Source of the DNA: a bacterium
Lineage (GTDB): Bacteria > Armatimonadota > Chthonomonadetes > Chthonomonadales > Chthonomonadaceae
Direction of reading: 5' to 3'
Assembly (NCBI GenBank): GCA_021805405.1
Contig: JAJZFK010000243.1
Location: forward strand, 1-9,127
DNA: 9,127 nt
Shown here: positions 1-5,880 of the stretch, piece after piece
Layout of the letters: every line of letters starts with the position of its first letter
Position numbering within the stretch: position 1 is the stretch's first letter
Position numbers and translations under genes: made by a program
Notes under the pieces: model-generated
What the model was told of the DNA's origin: nothing
The model's database searches: none
The model's input: the letters and a program-made list of their open reading frames with translations, nothing else

Positions 1-420
1 ATTCCTGTGGTATATGGCACTCAGGGCTACCGTGGTGTTGCAGCCTATCGGTGGAAGTGCCAATTCAACGAGAACACTAAAATTGCCTCGTTTTCAAACG
101 TGCTTCCTGAACAGAACCATAACGAAATCCTCGCCTGGGTTCAGGCAAGAAAACAGGCAGATAAGTGGGCGGTGATCTTCCTGCGCGATCCCGCAGGCGT
201 GGAGAATGAACGCATTGCCCGCCGCACCGAGGTAACCAGTAAAATAATTGCTCCGGATGCAGCAGTTCATGAGATTACCTCGCAGGGTACCTCCTTGCTT
301 TCTCGCCTTTTCTCGCTGGTCTATATGGCAGATTTTGTCTCGGTCTACCTTGCATACCTGTACGAAGTCTGCCCAACCGATATAGGTCACATCGATCACC
401 TTAAGAGCGCCCTCGCATAA
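1..420 (+). CDS. Bifunctional phosphoglucose/phosphomannose isomerase, C-terminal fragment
   Basis: The reading frame is open from base 1 to a TAA at 418-420, giving the last 139 residues; the start lies outside the window. I read it as the C-terminal SIS half of the bifunctional enzyme that interconverts glucose-6-P or mannose-6-P with fructose-6-P in the cytoplasm. Family hallmarks visible are YRWKCQFNEN (fragment residues 16-25), PEQNHNE (36-42), and the closing run with SLVYMADFVSVYLAYL and the cysteine-proline-threonine before DIGHIDHLK. From memory of the Pyrobaculum structure, the catalytic Glu and His lie 16 residues apart; E24 and H40 here have that spacing. The gene is separated from the flagellar genes by a terminator and about 480 bases, so a functional link is not implied. 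The family call is firm; substrate preference cannot be judged from this fragment. Confidence 0.88.
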   Translation: MPVVYGTQGYRGVAAYRWKCQFNENTKIASFSNVLPEQNHNEILAWVQARKQADKWAVIFLRDPAGVENERIARRTEVTSKIIAPDAAVHEITSQGTSLLSRLFSLVYMADFVSVYLAYLYEVCPTDIGHIDHLKSALA

Positions 421-454
421 CCGAACTGAATCAACGACGATAAGAATCAAAATA

Positions 455-497
455 GCCGAAGGAGTTCGATTTTCTAATTCGAACGCCCTCGGCTTTT
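455..497 (+). terminator. Intrinsic terminator after the isomerase gene
   Basis: The arm at 455-469 (GCCGAAGGAGTTCGA) pairs with 479-493 (TCGAACGCCCTCGGC) at 13 of 15 positions, around a 9-nt loop, and is followed at once by TTTT (494-497). It starts 34 bases after the isomerase stop codon and fits a Rho-independent terminator. The T-run is short, so termination may be incomplete. Confidence 0.72.
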
Positions 498-499
498 CA

Positions 500-523
500 A
501 ATGGGAGCTTAGTTTCTCCCATT
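500..523. repeat. Second perfect hairpin behind the terminator
   Basis: AATGGGAG (500-507) and CTCCCATT (516-523) are perfect 8-bp inverted arms with an 8-nt loop. The hairpin lies 6 bases after the first stem and has no clear T-run after it on the + strand. It may back up the first terminator or act as a protein site; the sequence does not distinguish these. Confidence 0.55.
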
Positions 524-587
524 CAATCTACTCGCTATTTAGTTTTGGCGCGGATTTCCCCTACCCTTATTTGGTTATTCAGTAAAT

Positions 588-647
588 GCATTTAGCAAAC
601 ATAAGCCTATTAAGCAATTTTAGTACTATTTAGCAACCTCCGCACTA
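588..647. repeat. Three tandem 19-bp imperfect repeats (possible activator sites)
   Basis: The core CTATTTAGCAA occurs as GCATTTAGCAA (588-598), CTATTAAGCAA (607-617) and CTATTTAGCAA (626-636), with starts exactly 19 bp apart. Read as 19-bp units from 591, 610 and 629, all three share TTWAGCAA at the left and CTA at the right end (607-609, 626-628, 645-647). The middles differ. Regular spacing near two helical turns would place bound proteins on roughly the same DNA face. The sites lie upstream of every candidate flgB promoter, as expected for an activator. No known regulator consensus was recognised. Confidence 0.6.
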
Positions 648-670
648 ACCACACATATTTTAAGACGGAA

Positions 671-700
671 TTCAACCAGTAATGGTTCCCAAAAGATAAT
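671..700 (+). promoter_or_regulatory. Candidate housekeeping-type promoter
   Basis: GATAAT (695-700) matches the sigma-70/A -10 consensus at 5 of 6 bases. The best -35 at 18-bp spacing is TTCAAC (671-676), which matches only 3 of 6. It would start transcription about 190 bases upstream of flgB. An inverted repeat (674-687) overlaps the -35/spacer and could be an operator. The weak -35 would suit an activator-dependent promoter with the 19-bp repeats just upstream. This is inference. Confidence 0.3.
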
Positions 701-763
701 ACTTTTACGGGTCCTCAAAAAGCACTAATCACCCCTCATTTTACAAAACCCAGTAATTTCACC

Positions 764-791
764 TGAAGCCCGGTGGATGAAGCGCCGACAA
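764..791 (+). promoter_or_regulatory. Candidate sigma-28 (FliA)-like promoter
   Basis: GCCGACAA (784-791) differs by one base from the flagellar sigma-28 -10 element GCCGATAA. Twelve bases upstream is TGAAGCCC (764-771), which matches TAAAGTTT only in part. The spacer is 12 rather than the usual 11. The location, about 105 bases before flgB, is reasonable. Early basal-body operons are often not sigma-28 driven, so this remains a candidate. Confidence 0.3.
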
Positions 792-802
792 TTTAATCAG
801 TA

Positions 803-836
803 AGCCCATATTGCAATGTCACGTGCGACATGGGCT
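803..836 (+). repeat. Leader hairpin upstream of flgB
   Basis: AGCCCAT (803-809) pairs perfectly with ATGGGCT (830-836). Inside it, TGTC (817-820) and GACA (827-830) flank a palindromic CACGTG (820-825). It would fold in the flgB 5' leader if transcription starts upstream, or serve as a dyad operator. No T-run follows, so it is not a standard terminator. Confidence 0.45.
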
Positions 837-886
837 GCAGAAGCCAATTGAGAAGTCCGGTAGCAAATCCGCTGGATTTTTCATCC

Positions 887-894
887 AAAGGGAG
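887..894 (+). promoter_or_regulatory. flgB ribosome binding site
   Basis: AAAGGGAG lies 6 bases before the ATG at 901. This spacing fixes the flgB start at 901 rather than at the in-frame TTG at 811, which has no comparable site. A small stem TGGAT/ATCCA (873-887) ends exactly at its first base and could affect access. Confidence 0.65.
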
Positions 895-900
895 CAGGGA

Positions 901-1290
901 ATGTTAGACAGCCTTTTTGGAAACAGCTCGTTTACCGCAATGACCGAGGCACTAAATGCCTCCACATTACGCCAGCAGGTAATAGCCAACAACCTTGCCA
1001 ACGTAAACACTCCGGGATACAAACGACAGACAGTGCAGTTTGAATCGGCACTGGATGCAGCGCTCAAACAGCGCGCTGGCGGTCTATACGCAGTACCGCA
1101 ACAGCCCATTAGCGCTATAAAGCCCACAGTGGTTTCAGATAATTCAACCAGTATGCGCACAGACGGCAACAACGTGGATCCTGAAGTAGAAAATGCCGAT
1201 CTCGCCATCAATACGATCAAGTATGAAACGCTGGTTCAGTCGGTTACCAACTATTTCCAGGATCTTAAAACTGCAGTATTAGGCAGGTAA
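901..1290 (+). CDS. flgB: Flagellar proximal rod protein FlgB
   Basis: This 129-residue protein is a component of the proximal rod, secreted through the flagellar type III apparatus and placed outside the MS ring. The N-terminal rod/hook signature ANNLANVNTPGYK is at residues 29-41. The FlgB-typical MRTDGNNVDPEVE is at 85-97, and the C-terminal helix with YETLVQSVTNYF at 108-119. Length is near the family norm. The ATG at 901 was chosen because MLDSLFG matches FlgB N-termini and an AAAGGGAG site lies 6 bases upstream. The longer in-frame TTG start at 811 would add 30 residues unlike the family. It is the first gene of the operon, and flgC follows after 26 bases. Confidence 0.96.
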   Translation: MLDSLFGNSSFTAMTEALNASTLRQQVIANNLANVNTPGYKRQTVQFESALDAALKQRAGGLYAVPQQPISAIKPTVVSDNSTSMRTDGNNVDPEVENADLAINTIKYETLVQSVTNYFQDLKTAVLGR

Positions 1291-1316
1291 TTCACCACCT
1301 ACCTTCGAGGAAAGCC

Positions 1317-1772
1317 ATGTCATTAGGAACAGCCATTCAGATAAGCGCCTCTGGCCTTACCGCAGAGCGCCTTCGCCTGGATGTTATCAGTAACAACATT
1401 GCGAACGTTAACACGACCCGCACCGCGAGTGGTCAGCCGTACCGAAGGCAGATCGTTACATTTCAGGAACGTCAACCATCCGGGTTTTCCGCCATGCTTG
1501 CTGCGGCTACAGGCAGCCAGGTTGGCTCCCCCGCAGGCAACGGCGTAGAAGTGAGCAGCATTGCGCCTGATCTGTCTACACCGTTTAAAAGTGTGTACGA
1601 CCCTGGCAACCCGGATGCAAACGCCAAAGGATACGTGAAGATGCCCAACGTCAGCCCCATCATCGAGATGGTTGACATGATATCAGCTTCTCGCTCCTAT
1701 GAGAGCGGTGTAACCGCAATTGACGACGCTAAACAGATGCAAATGCGCGCCTTAAGTATTGGCAGCGCGTGA
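1317..1772 (+). CDS. flgC: Flagellar proximal rod protein FlgC
   Basis: This 151-residue rod protein partners with FlgB in the proximal rod. The N-terminal rod motif SNNIANVNTT is at residues 25-34, followed by the FlgC-typical RTASGQPYRRQIVTF (35-49). GVEV is at 76-79. The family hallmark YDPGNPDANAKGYVKMPNV is at 94-112, and the C-terminal packing helix EMVDMISASRSYE at 117-129. The ATG at 1317 follows GAGG (1307-1310) at a spacing of 6. Its TGA stop lies inside the ribosome binding site of fliE (TGAGGA), so the two may be translationally coupled. Confidence 0.97.
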   Translation: MSLGTAIQISASGLTAERLRLDVISNNIANVNTTRTASGQPYRRQIVTFQERQPSGFSAMLAAATGSQVGSPAGNGVEVSSIAPDLSTPFKSVYDPGNPDANAKGYVKMPNVSPIIEMVDMISASRSYESGVTAIDDAKQMQMRALSIGSA

Positions 1773-1782
1773 GGATTATTCA

Positions 1783-2127
1783 ATGATTAACCCCGTTACC
1801 GCTATATCATCCGCAACTTCCCTGCTAGGTGCCGTCGGTCCCGCGCCCACATCGGCACTTGCCGGGCAGGCCACCTCGGCAGCCACTGCCAACGGCGCTG
1901 CAGGCGGACAGACCTTCGGCCAGATGCTGGAAGGTGCCATTGGGCAAGTAAACAACGCGCAGCTTCACGCCGCAGATTTGCGAAGCCGATTTGCCGCTGG
2001 TGAACCAATGGACGTGCATAAGGTGATGATTGCCGGCGAGGAGGCAAGTGTCTCCCTCAACATGGCAGTACAGGTACGTAACAAAATTACAGATGGCTAT
2101 ACCCAGTTAATGCAGGTCTCAATCTAG
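1783..2127 (+). CDS. fliE: Flagellar hook-basal body protein FliE
   Basis: This protein of 114 residues joins the MS ring to the proximal rod and is among the first substrates of flagellar export. The N-terminal third is Ala/Ser/Gly-rich and low in complexity (residues 8-43). The conserved part begins with FGQMLEGAIGQVNNAQ (45-60), and the FliE signature is at the C-terminus: GEPMDVHKVMIAGEEASVSL (73-92), then VRNKITDGYTQLM (98-110). I chose the ATG at 1783 with GAGGA (1771-1775) upstream. The in-frame ATG at 1759 lies inside flgC and would add an unrelated octapeptide. A strong hairpin follows the gene before fliF. Confidence 0.96.
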   Translation: MINPVTAISSATSLLGAVGPAPTSALAGQATSAATANGAAGGQTFGQMLEGAIGQVNNAQLHAADLRSRFAAGEPMDVHKVMIAGEEASVSLNMAVQVRNKITDGYTQLMQVSI

Positions 2128-2144
2128 AAATCACCTGTTTTGGT

Positions 2145-2170
2145 GCTGCCGCCAAACTGCTGGCGGCAGC
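2145..2170 (+). repeat. Strong intercistronic hairpin between fliE and fliF
   Basis: GCTGCCGCCA (2145-2154) pairs perfectly with TGGCGGCAGC (2161-2170) around a 6-nt loop, with possible G-U extensions outward. What follows, GTTATAG, is not a T-run, so it is not a typical intrinsic terminator. A smaller stem AGCCA/TGGCT follows (2176-2192). It sits in the only gap over 100 bases between genes of the operon (2128-2248). It may limit read-through, mark an mRNA processing point or protect the rod-gene transcript from 3' decay. Confidence 0.6.
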
Positions 2171-2248
2171 GTTATAGCCATTTAAGCTGGCTGGTGTTCT
2201 GGCCGCACATAGCGGAAGAAACAGCCTGAACGAAGGAAGGATACAACC

Positions 2249-3919
2249 GTGCTCCAACGTGTGCGCGAAACGTGGGACCGGCTGGGCCGCAATAATCAGA
2301 TCATCCTCGCAGCCTCCGTGGTGGGCGTGGTGATCGCTTTTGTAGGGTTTTTAGCCTGGGCCAGCACGCCAGATTATGTGCCGCTGTTTTCAAATCTGTC
2401 TGCTCAGGATGCAAATGCCATTACATCCAAATTGAGCCAGGCAGGTGTCCCCTACCAGATAACCCAGGGGGGTGCTGCCATTGAGGTGCCCGCGCAGGAT
2501 CACGACAAATGGCAAATGAAGCTGCTCAGCGAAAACCTTCCTGCACAGAGCAACAATGCAACCGCCAATAACGCGTCAGATATACTCTCTGGCGGGAGCA
2601 TCGGTGATACCCAGGCCATTCAGGACAGGCGCCTCCTCCTCGCTCTCGATCAGCAGGTGAGTGGCGTTATATCCAACATGGATGCTGTACAGTCAGCCAC
2701 GGTAACCTATGCACCATCAAACAACGATCCCCTCGTAGTCGATCACCATTCAGCATCTGCCGCTGTTTTCATCACGGTTAAGCCGGGCCAACAACTCTCG
2801 GATGAGAATGTACGAGCCATCGTTCGCGAAGTTCAGATGTCTTACACCGGGCTAACCGACAAAAACGTAAGTGTTACCGACTCGAACGGTACGCTACTGT
2901 GGGATGGACAGCATACCGGCGGCCTGGAAGGAGATGAGTTCCATAAGCAGGAAATCGCGATGGAACTGCAAAAGCGGTCCATGCTTCAGTCCCTGCTAGA
3001 TCAGGACTTCGGGGCTAACACCGCAAGTGTGCTGGTGCACCTGGAGTTAAACCAAGACGTTATCAAGAAGCATGACGTGGTAACTACGCCTGGTGCTGCT
3101 GTTACAAAATTTGACGACACCGAAAAGCTCACCGGGCAGGGTAGCGCCGGCGGCAAGATGCCACAGGTGGGGGCCGCTGGCAATATGGGCGGTGCGCCTG
3201 GTGGTGCTGGAGTACCTACCTATGCGGCAGCAACTACCAGCCCTAACGGTAACTACAACCACGAGCAGACCGGTGAAACCGATCAGCCCAACATCTCTAC
3301 CACCGATACCTCGGTGGCTCCTGGTCAGATCAAGCGGTATGACGTAAGCGTCATGCTGGACTCTACAAAATTTCAGGCAGCACAGCTTCCCACCATCGAA
3401 ACCGCGATAAAACAGCTCATTCAGGCGAATATTGGCTATGTTGCGAATGATCCTGCACAATCTCGCATGGTGGAAGTTACCGCGGTACCGTTTAACCATG
3501 CGGCACAGCAGGCGGCTGCCTCTGCAGCGGCTGCAGCGGCCTACTCGCGCAATATGCAGAAAATACTTAGCATACTGGCGCCGTTTATCATCATGGTGTT
3601 AGGCTTCCTGCTACTTGCCAAGTCGCTTCGCCGCGCTGCGCCCCAGTTGGCTGGTGGACAGTTGGCTCTCGCCGGAGCTGGTGCAGGTATGGGCGGTGGC
3701 TTGATGATCGCCGGTGCGGCAGAAGGTGCTTTGGCAGGAAGCGACGGCGAAGCGGGTGCAATTGCCCTCTCTGGCGCTGGTGGCGAACCTCACACCTTCG
3801 AGGTGATTGAAGAGGCGTTCGACTCTAATCTGGAGTCTATCCTGCACCTGTCGCGGTCTAAACCTGAAATGGTGGCAGTCCTGCTGAAATCGTGGCTGAC
3901 AGAGGAATCCATTCAGTAA
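2249..3919 (+). CDS. fliF: Flagellar MS-ring protein FliF
   Basis: FliF is 556 residues and forms the inner-membrane MS ring on which the rod, the C ring and the export gate are built. Membrane segments are visible near residues 18-38 and 438-457. The YscJ/FliF ring-building region lies between about 40 and 215, including YVPLFSNLSAQDANAI and NVSVTDSNGTLL. A Gly-rich loop (about 294-330) and an Ala run (422-432) precede the second membrane segment. The cytoplasmic part has a Gly/Ala-rich linker (464-511) and ends with the FliG-binding tail SRSKPEMVAVLLKSWLTEE (535-553). The start is GTG at 2249, chosen because AAGGAAGG lies 8 bases upstream and MLQRVRETWDRLGRNNQ fits FliF N-termini. Length is normal and the protein looks intact. 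Confidence 0.97.
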   Translation: MLQRVRETWDRLGRNNQIILAASVVGVVIAFVGFLAWASTPDYVPLFSNLSAQDANAITSKLSQAGVPYQITQGGAAIEVPAQDHDKWQMKLLSENLPAQSNNATANNASDILSGGSIGDTQAIQDRRLLLALDQQVSGVISNMDAVQSATVTYAPSNNDPLVVDHHSASAAVFITVKPGQQLSDENVRAIVREVQMSYTGLTDKNVSVTDSNGTLLWDGQHTGGLEGDEFHKQEIAMELQKRSMLQSLLDQDFGANTASVLVHLELNQDVIKKHDVVTTPGAAVTKFDDTEKLTGQGSAGGKMPQVGAAGNMGGAPGGAGVPTYAAATTSPNGNYNHEQTGETDQPNISTTDTSVAPGQIKRYDVSVMLDSTKFQAAQLPTIETAIKQLIQANIGYVANDPAQSRMVEVTAVPFNHAAQQAAASAAAAAAYSRNMQKILSILAPFIIMVLGFLLLAKSLRRAAPQLAGGQLALAGAGAGMGGGLMIAGAAEGALAGSDGEAGAIALSGAGGEPHTFEVIEEAFDSNLESILHLSRSKPEMVAVLLKSWLTEESIQ

Positions 3920-3955
3920 TGCGTCCGCATGTAACGGGAACAAAAGGAGATTGAC

Positions 3956-4972
3956 GTGAGAGGACAAACAGCGGCGGTTACCAATCGGCAAAAGGCAGCG
4001 GTCCTTATGGTGGCCCTGGGTGCGGAAGCAACAGCCAAGATATTTCGACATATGCGCGACGAAGAGGTGGAGGGCTTAACCCTGGAAGTGGCCCGCCTTG
4101 GTCGCGTGAACCCGGAAATTCGACGCCAGGTTGTCGCGGAATTTCGCGAGATGTGCATGGCCCAGGAGGTAATTTCGGAAGGCGGTATTGATCAGGCCCG
4201 TAAGGCACTTGAAGCTGCATTTGGTGCGGACCGAGCTGCCGAGGTGGTAGGCAAAGTCGTGCAGGCACTGCAGGTTCTTCCGTTCGACTTTGTGAAAAAA
4301 ACGGATCCGTCCCAACTGCTCTCGTTTATTCAGGATGAACATCCACAAACCATTGCGCTCATTCTTGCGCACCTTAATCCCAACCAGGCAGCTGCAGTGC
4401 TATCTGGTTTACCGCAGGAACTACGCGCGGAGGTAGCACGCCGTATCGCGATCATGGATAGAACGCCGCCAGAGGTGGTTCGTGAGATTGAGCGCGTGCT
4501 GGAGAGGAAGCTTTCCAGTGCGGTTGTCAGTCAGTCGTTCTCTGCCGTCGGCGGTGTCAAGAGCCTTGTTGAGGTACTTAACTGGGTAGATCGCACAACA
4601 GAGAAGACTATTCTTGAAAACCTGAGCGAGAACAGCCCGGAACTTGCAGACGAAGTCAAGAAACTGATGTTCGTGTTCGAGGATGTGGTACTGCTAGACG
4701 ACGGTTCCATTCAGAAGGTGCTGCGAGAAGTCGACAACAAGGAACTCGCGCTGGCACTGAAGGGTGTAACGGAAGAAGTGCAGAACCGCATCTACAAGAA
4801 CATGAGCGAAAGAGCTGCTTCCATGCTCAAGGAAGACATGGAGTTCATGGGGCCAGTTCGCCTGCGCAATGTAGAAGAGGCACAGCAGAGAATCGTTGGA
4901 ATTATACGACGGCTTGAAGAGGCTGGCGAAATTGTCGTTGCCCGCGGCGGTGGCGAAGAGATCATCGTATAA
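3956..4972 (+). CDS. fliG: Flagellar motor switch protein FliG
   Basis: FliG is 338 residues, sits on the cytoplasmic face of the MS ring and transmits stator force to the rotor. The N-terminal FliF-binding domain starts with NRQKAAVLMVALG (10-22). The middle domain carries EHPQ (128-131) and the hinge motif MFVF is at 238-241. The C-terminal torque helix keeps charged residues that align with those important in E. coli: K269 in LKG, R286 in MSERAA, E293/D294, and R302 in GPVR. The start is GTG at 3956 with AGGAG (3945-3949) 6 bases upstream. The stop TAA and the fliH ATG share a base (TAATG), suggesting coupled translation. The charge pattern points to a working rotor. Confidence 0.97.
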   Translation: MRGQTAAVTNRQKAAVLMVALGAEATAKIFRHMRDEEVEGLTLEVARLGRVNPEIRRQVVAEFREMCMAQEVISEGGIDQARKALEAAFGADRAAEVVGKVVQALQVLPFDFVKKTDPSQLLSFIQDEHPQTIALILAHLNPNQAAAVLSGLPQELRAEVARRIAIMDRTPPEVVREIERVLERKLSSAVVSQSFSAVGGVKSLVEVLNWVDRTTEKTILENLSENSPELADEVKKLMFVFEDVVLLDDGSIQKVLREVDNKELALALKGVTEEVQNRIYKNMSERAASMLKEDMEFMGPVRLRNVEEAQQRIVGIIRRLEEAGEIVVARGGGEEIIV

Positions 4973-5880
4973 TGAGCACTCCATCCGACGAGCGTCGCGA
5001 AGTTACGTTCATGCCGCTAATGGCGCCGCGGGTATCACAGCCTACGACCAAACCGATACCTGTCAACTGGTTTGAAACCATAGCTCCAGAGCTCAACACT
5101 TCAGCTCCGCCGGCAACGGTCGTGCGGGGAACGATGCCTGCGCGGGGTAGTTCAGTACCTGCTGTCGCGTTTGAGGCAGTGGACGCAATCGCCTCACGAG
5201 AGCAGTCGGCCCTGCAGGCTGGAACGCCTGAACCGGCTGAAATCATTAAGCTGCGCCACGACACCCTCAAGGCTGCCGAGGAGCTGATGAACCAGAGCAG
5301 GTTGCGTGCCCAGGAGATGGAAGATCAGGCACGGGCACGCGGGTATGAAGCGGGGTATTCACAGGGCTTTGCGGCGGGCGAGGATGAGGCAAAACGACGG
5401 GGTACGGAGATGCACAGGCAGAGCACCGAAGAGTTTAGAGCGGCGGTGCAGGCGTTCGTCACACTCATTGAGCACCAGCGCGCTGAATTGTGGGTTCAAC
5501 AGGAGCCGCTCATGATTGATCTTGTGTTCGAACTTACACGTAAGGTGATTAAAATGGAGGTAGATGCCTCCCATGACGTCGCACTTGCAATGGTTCAAAA
5601 TACCCTGAGGCGCGTAGCTAACACGAACACCCTGCGTATCCGCGTTAACCCGGATGATCTGGAGTCTATACGAGAGCACCGCGAAGAGCTACTCTCTCTG
5701 GTGGATGGACTTAACCACATCGATATCATAGAAGACCGACGGGTTGATCGAGGCGGCTGCATAGCCGACACCTCATCGGGAACAATTGATGCGCGTGTAA
5801 ACAACCAGCTCGAGGAGCTTGCCGAAGCGGTTCAAGACCTCAAATTGAGGCGTGATAAAGGGCAGGACGGTGCATTATGA
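4972..5880 (+). CDS. fliH: Flagellar export ATPase regulator FliH
   Basis: This 302-residue protein is the peripheral stalk-like regulator that holds FliI inactive and tethers the ATPase complex to the C ring. Residues 1-80 are variable and Pro-rich; a Trp at 33 (PVNWFE) may correspond to the N-terminal aromatic anchor known in other FliH proteins, which is inference. A helical region follows with four glycines at exact 4-residue spacing (G124, 128, 132, 136), the GxxxG repeat characteristic of FliH. The C-terminal FliH/YscL domain runs from about 155 to 290, with RVDRGGCIADTSSGTIDARV (257-276) typical of the family. It overlaps fliG by one base and fliI by four (ATGA). It is longer than Salmonella FliH, mostly at the N-terminus. 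Confidence 0.94.
   Translation: MSTPSDERREVTFMPLMAPRVSQPTTKPIPVNWFETIAPELNTSAPPATVVRGTMPARGSSVPAVAFEAVDAIASREQSALQAGTPEPAEIIKLRHDTLKAAEELMNQSRLRAQEMEDQARARGYEAGYSQGFAAGEDEAKRRGTEMHRQSTEEFRAAVQAFVTLIEHQRAELWVQQEPLMIDLVFELTRKVIKMEVDASHDVALAMVQNTLRRVANTNTLRIRVNPDDLESIREHREELLSLVDGLNHIDIIEDRRVDRGGCIADTSSGTIDARVNNQLEELAEAVQDLKLRRDKGQDGAL

Larger units (their letters stand above)
524..900 (+). promoter_or_regulatory. Long AT-rich upstream region of the flagellar operon
   Basis: These 377 bases hold no convincing gene on either strand and are visibly richer in A+T than the flanking genes. From left to right I see three 11-base direct repeats at 19-bp spacing (588-636), a small inverted repeat AACCA-GTAA-TGGTT (674-687), a possible housekeeping -10 GATAAT (695-700), a possible sigma-28-like -10 GCCGACAA (784-791), a 7-bp hairpin (803-836) and two competing small stems (865-887) ending at the flgB ribosome binding site. 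As the only large non-coding stretch before ten same-strand genes, it is the likely control region for the operon. The exact promoter cannot be fixed by eye. Confidence 0.7.

Noticed and set aside
94..522. Long reverse-strand open frame across the isomerase end and the terminator
   Set aside because: It is antisense to a well-supported protein, runs through a terminator hairpin and resembles no family.
811..900. N-terminal extension of FlgB from a TTG at 811
   Set aside because: The extra 30 residues are unlike FlgB, the frame crosses a hairpin, and the ATG at 901 has a good ribosome binding site.
524..900. Sigma-54 promoter upstream of flgB
   Set aside because: TGGCGC at 546-551 is a partial -24 element, but the bases at the -12 position are TCCC, not TTGC, and no better pair was found.
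700..900. Cyclic-di-GMP (GEMM) riboswitch in the flgB leader
   Set aside because: The conserved GEMM core sequences and the tetraloop-receptor layout are absent.
1759..1782. N-terminal extension of FliE from an ATG at 1759
   Set aside because: It lies within flgC and adds unrelated residues; the ATG at 1783 has GAGGA at proper spacing.
3047..3499. Reverse-strand open frame inside fliF
   Set aside because: It is a shadow of the Gly-rich fliF coding region with no ribosome binding site or recognisable motif.
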